DNA from: an uncultured Gemmatimonadota bacterium
Lineage (GTDB): Bacteria; Gemmatimonadota; Gemmatimonadetes; Gemmatimonadales; Gemmatimonadaceae
Direction of reading: 5' to 3'
DNA length: 7,681 nt
Assembly (NCBI GenBank): GCA_946479995.1
Contig: CAMLIU010000060.1
Location: 1 to 7,681 of the forward strand
Position numbers and translations under genes: made by a program. Shown here piece after piece: positions 5,773-7,681 of the stretch. The notes beneath the pieces are model-generated. The model ran no database searches, was not told the origin of the DNA, and saw nothing but the letters and a program-made list of their open reading frames with translations. The stretch's first letter is position 1. Every line of letters begins with the position of its first letter.

Positions 5773-7681
5773 ATGCCATCACTCTCGTCACGCCGTGCCG
5801 CTGCGGCAGTCGCCGTCCTCTTGCTCCCGCTTGGCGCGATGGTCGCACCTGCGACCGCCCAGGCGCGCTCCGGCGACCTCTCGCAGCAGGTGGAGATCCT
5901 GCGCACCGCGTACGGCGTTCCACACATCCAGGCGCAGAACCTCCGTGCCGCCGGCTACGGGCTCGGCTGGGTGATGATCGAGGACTACGGTCCGCGCATC
6001 GCCATCAACCTGCTGCGCGGCCGCGGCGAGATGGCGCGTTGGTTCGGCCACGACAGCATCGAAGGCGACTTCCTCGCCCAGCGTCAGTACAAGGCGGCGG
6101 TCGAGCACTATCCCGACCTGGACCAGGAGACGCGCGACATCTACGTCGGGTTCGCCGCCGCGGCGAACCGCTACATCGAGCTGCACCCGACCGAGTTTCC
6201 CGCCGGGTTCAAGCCCAACTACACCGGCTACGACATCGCCGCACGCGACGTGAACATGGCGAGCGCGGCGTCGGCGCGGCGCTTCCTGGCGAAGATGGAC
6301 CCGAGCACCGTGCGCGGGCGGCGCGGCCAGGCGGCCGCCGCAGCCGATCCGTCGGAGGGTGATCCGGAGAAGGGGATCGACCCGCTGGAGGAAGGCTCGA
6401 ACGCATGGGCGTTCGCGCCGAGCCGCACGAAGTCGGGGAAGGCGATCCTGCTCCGCAATCCGCACCTCAACTGGAACTCCGGCTACTACGAGGCCCAGGT
6501 GACGGTGCCGGGCGTCGTGGACTTCTATGGCGACTTCCGCATGGGCGGTCCCTTCGGCGTGGTCGGAGGCTTCAATCGCTACCTGGGCTGGGCAACGACG
6601 AACAACGCGCCCGACCTCGAGGAGATCTACGCGCTGGACGTCGATCCGGCGCAGCCGGACCACTACCTGTTCGAGGGCACGTCCATCCCGCTCGAGCAGG
6701 AGCTGGTGACGGTAGCGTTCAGGAATGGCGACGGCGTATCCACCGAGACGCGCGAGTTCTGGCGCACGCCGCTCGGCCCCGTGATCTGGCGCGACAACGG
6801 CAAGGTGTACATCGTGCGCGCCGCGGGCGAAGGCGACTGGCGCGGCGGTGAGCAGTTCCTGCGCATGATGCGCGCGAAGTCGCTCGCCGAGTGGCGTGAC
6901 GTGATGCGGATGCGGGCGCGCGTGACGAGCAGCTTCACCTATGCTGACCGCGCGGGGAACATCTACTACCTGTGGAACGCAGCGGCGCCGGCCTTCCCGA
7001 AGCCGACGGGAGGCGACACGGCCGCCGTGCCGGCGCACACGACGGCCGACATCTGGACGCATTACGTGCCGTTCGACTCGCTCCCGCAGGTACTCAATCC
7101 GAAGAGCGGCTACGTCCACAACGAGAACAGCTCCCCTTGGTTCACCAACCTCGAGCAGATCATCGACTGGACGAAGTATCCGGCGTACATGCCCGAGCCG
7201 TCGTTCAGCCTGCGCAGCCAGATGGCGACGACGCTCATCGACACGAAGCAGAAGCTGAGCCTCGAGGACGTGGTGAGGCTCAAGCATTCCTACCGGATGC
7301 TGCTCGCCGATCGGGTGAAGAGCGACCTCGTCGCCGCCGTGCGCGCGTCGAGCCACGCCCCGGTGGTGGACTCGGCGATCGCGATGCTGGCGGCGTGGGA
7401 CAACACCTCCGCGCCGGAGAGCCGGGGCGGCGTGCTGTTCGAGAGCTGGTGGACACAGTACACCCGCGGCAACGACCCGGACTCGATGTTCGCCCAGCCG
7501 TGGATGGCCACCGCGCCGGCTTCCACCCCGCGCGGGCTCAGGGATCCGGCGAAGGCTGCCGAGGCGTTCGCGCGTGCGGTGGACGAGACGGTGAAGCAGT
7601 ACGGTCGTTACGACATCCCGTGGGGCGACGTGCACCGCGTGCGCATGGGCAGCGTGGACGTGCCGGTGGGCGGCTGCGCCG
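5773..7681 (+). CDS. Penicillin acylase family Ntn hydrolase, exported, C-terminus beyond window
   Basis: The first 636 residues are present. A Sec signal peptide (SSRRAAAAVAVLLLPLGA at 5-22, cleavage near PATA/Q) directs export. The mature part has the penicillin-acylase layout: an alpha chain starting VEILRTAYGVPHI (40-52), with GYGLGWVMIEDYGPR (61-75) and a helical region to about 175; a low-complexity linker (about 177-208); then the autocatalytic processing site Gly208-Ser209 in GSNAWAFAP, where Ser209 becomes the N-terminal nucleophile of the beta chain. Beta-chain blocks include NPHLNWNSGYYEAQV, the VVGGFNRYLGWATTNN block and YVHNENSSPW (447-456), which lies where the family oxyanion-hole Asn is found. 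Related enzymes cleave acyl side chains from penicillins, aculeacin-type lipopeptides or N-acyl-homoserine lactones. The substrate cannot be assigned. The ATG at 5773 is chosen because it gives a complete signal peptide; no Shine-Dalgarno precedes it. Confidence 0.93.
   Translation, partial: MPSLSSRRAAAAVAVLLLPLGAMVAPATAQARSGDLSQQVEILRTAYGVPHIQAQNLRAAGYGLGWVMIEDYGPRIAINLLRGRGEMARWFGHDSIEGDFLAQRQYKAAVEHYPDLDQETRDIYVGFAAAANRYIELHPTEFPAGFKPNYTGYDIAARDVNMASAASARRFLAKMDPSTVRGRRGQAAAAADPSEGDPEKGIDPLEEGSNAWAFAPSRTKSGKAILLRNPHLNWNSGYYEAQVTVPGVVDFYGDFRMGGPFGVVGGFNRYLGWATTNNAPDLEEIYALDVDPAQPDHYLFEGTSIPLEQELVTVAFRNGDGVSTETREFWRTPLGPVIWRDNGKVYIVRAAGEGDWRGGEQFLRMMRAKSLAEWRDVMRMRARVTSSFTYADRAGNIYYLWNAAAPAFPKPTGGDTAAVPAHTTADIWTHYVPFDSLPQVLNPKSGYVHNENSSPWFTNLEQIIDWTKYPAYMPEPSFSLRSQMATTLIDTKQKLSLEDVVRLKHSYRMLLADRVKSDLVAAVRASSHAPVVDSAIAMLAAWDNTSAPESRGGVLFESWWTQYTRGNDPDSMFAQPWMATAPASTPRGLRDPAKAAEAFARAVDETVKQYGRYDIPWGDVHRVRMGSVDVPVGGCA

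Noticed and set aside
4592..5974. A 460-codon plus-strand open frame over the amidohydrolase and the divergent spacer
   Set aside because: It is antisense to the amidohydrolase and runs out of frame into the acylase gene; its sequence is Gly/Arg/Ala-rich without recognisable domain motifs.
5788..7635. A 615-codon open frame on the minus strand opposite the acylase gene
   Set aside because: It lies entirely antisense to a well-recognised penicillin-acylase gene. Its translation is Arg/His/Val-rich with no family motifs, as expected when G/C-rich third codon positions remove stop codons in opposite frames.

Overview
The window is very GC-rich and densely coding, with G/C at most third codon positions. 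This opens long spurious frames antisense to the real genes. The protein content (a long bacterial-type S-adenosylhomocysteinase, a Tat-exported amidase, exported amidohydrolase and acylase genes, and a small protein with an HFTDxxGxxWRVW motif) together with mostly absent Shine-Dalgarno sequences looks like a soil-type Gemmatimonadota genome. That assignment rests on recall of similar genomes and is not proven from the sequence.

Layout. (i) 1-1697, minus strand: an apparent two-gene unit. The first gene (744-1697) encodes an ArsR-type winged helix fused to a SAM-dependent methyltransferase fold, an architecture known from SahR regulators of the methionine/SAM cycle. The second gene (653 down to the window edge) is ahcY, S-adenosylhomocysteinase. 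A perfect 18-bp palindrome (1695-1712) overlaps the regulator start codon and is the best operator candidate. A 7-bp tandem repeat lies between the two genes. (ii) 1698-1839: an intergenic region made of a purine-rich tract followed by a complementary pyrimidine-rich tract, which together form a long imperfect hairpin. (iii) 1840-2151, minus strand: a small protein of unknown function, the only gene here with a strong Shine-Dalgarno; that Shine-Dalgarno sits in a possible hairpin. (iv) 2314-7681: three predicted exported amide-bond hydrolases. They are a Tat-signal amidase-signature enzyme (plus), an Amidohydro_3/D-aminoacylase-type enzyme (minus, convergent with the amidase with one base between stop codons), and a penicillin-acylase-family Ntn hydrolase (plus, divergent, cut by the window end).

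How the genes fit together. The regulator and ahcY plausibly form an autoregulated unit that senses SAH (or SAM) and clears SAH, the inhibitory product of methyl transfer. The three hydrolases share a chemistry (C-N amide cleavage) and an extracytoplasmic location but not an operon. They may scavenge N-acylated amino acids, peptides or amides, or inactivate acylated signals or antibiotics; no substrate can be read from the sequence. I see no RNA genes, CRISPR arrays, transposons or defence genes. The most interesting items are the SahR-like/ahcY unit with its palindrome, the D-aminoacylase-like enzyme lacking the usual metal-bridging cysteine, and the hairpin over the small gene's ribosome binding site.
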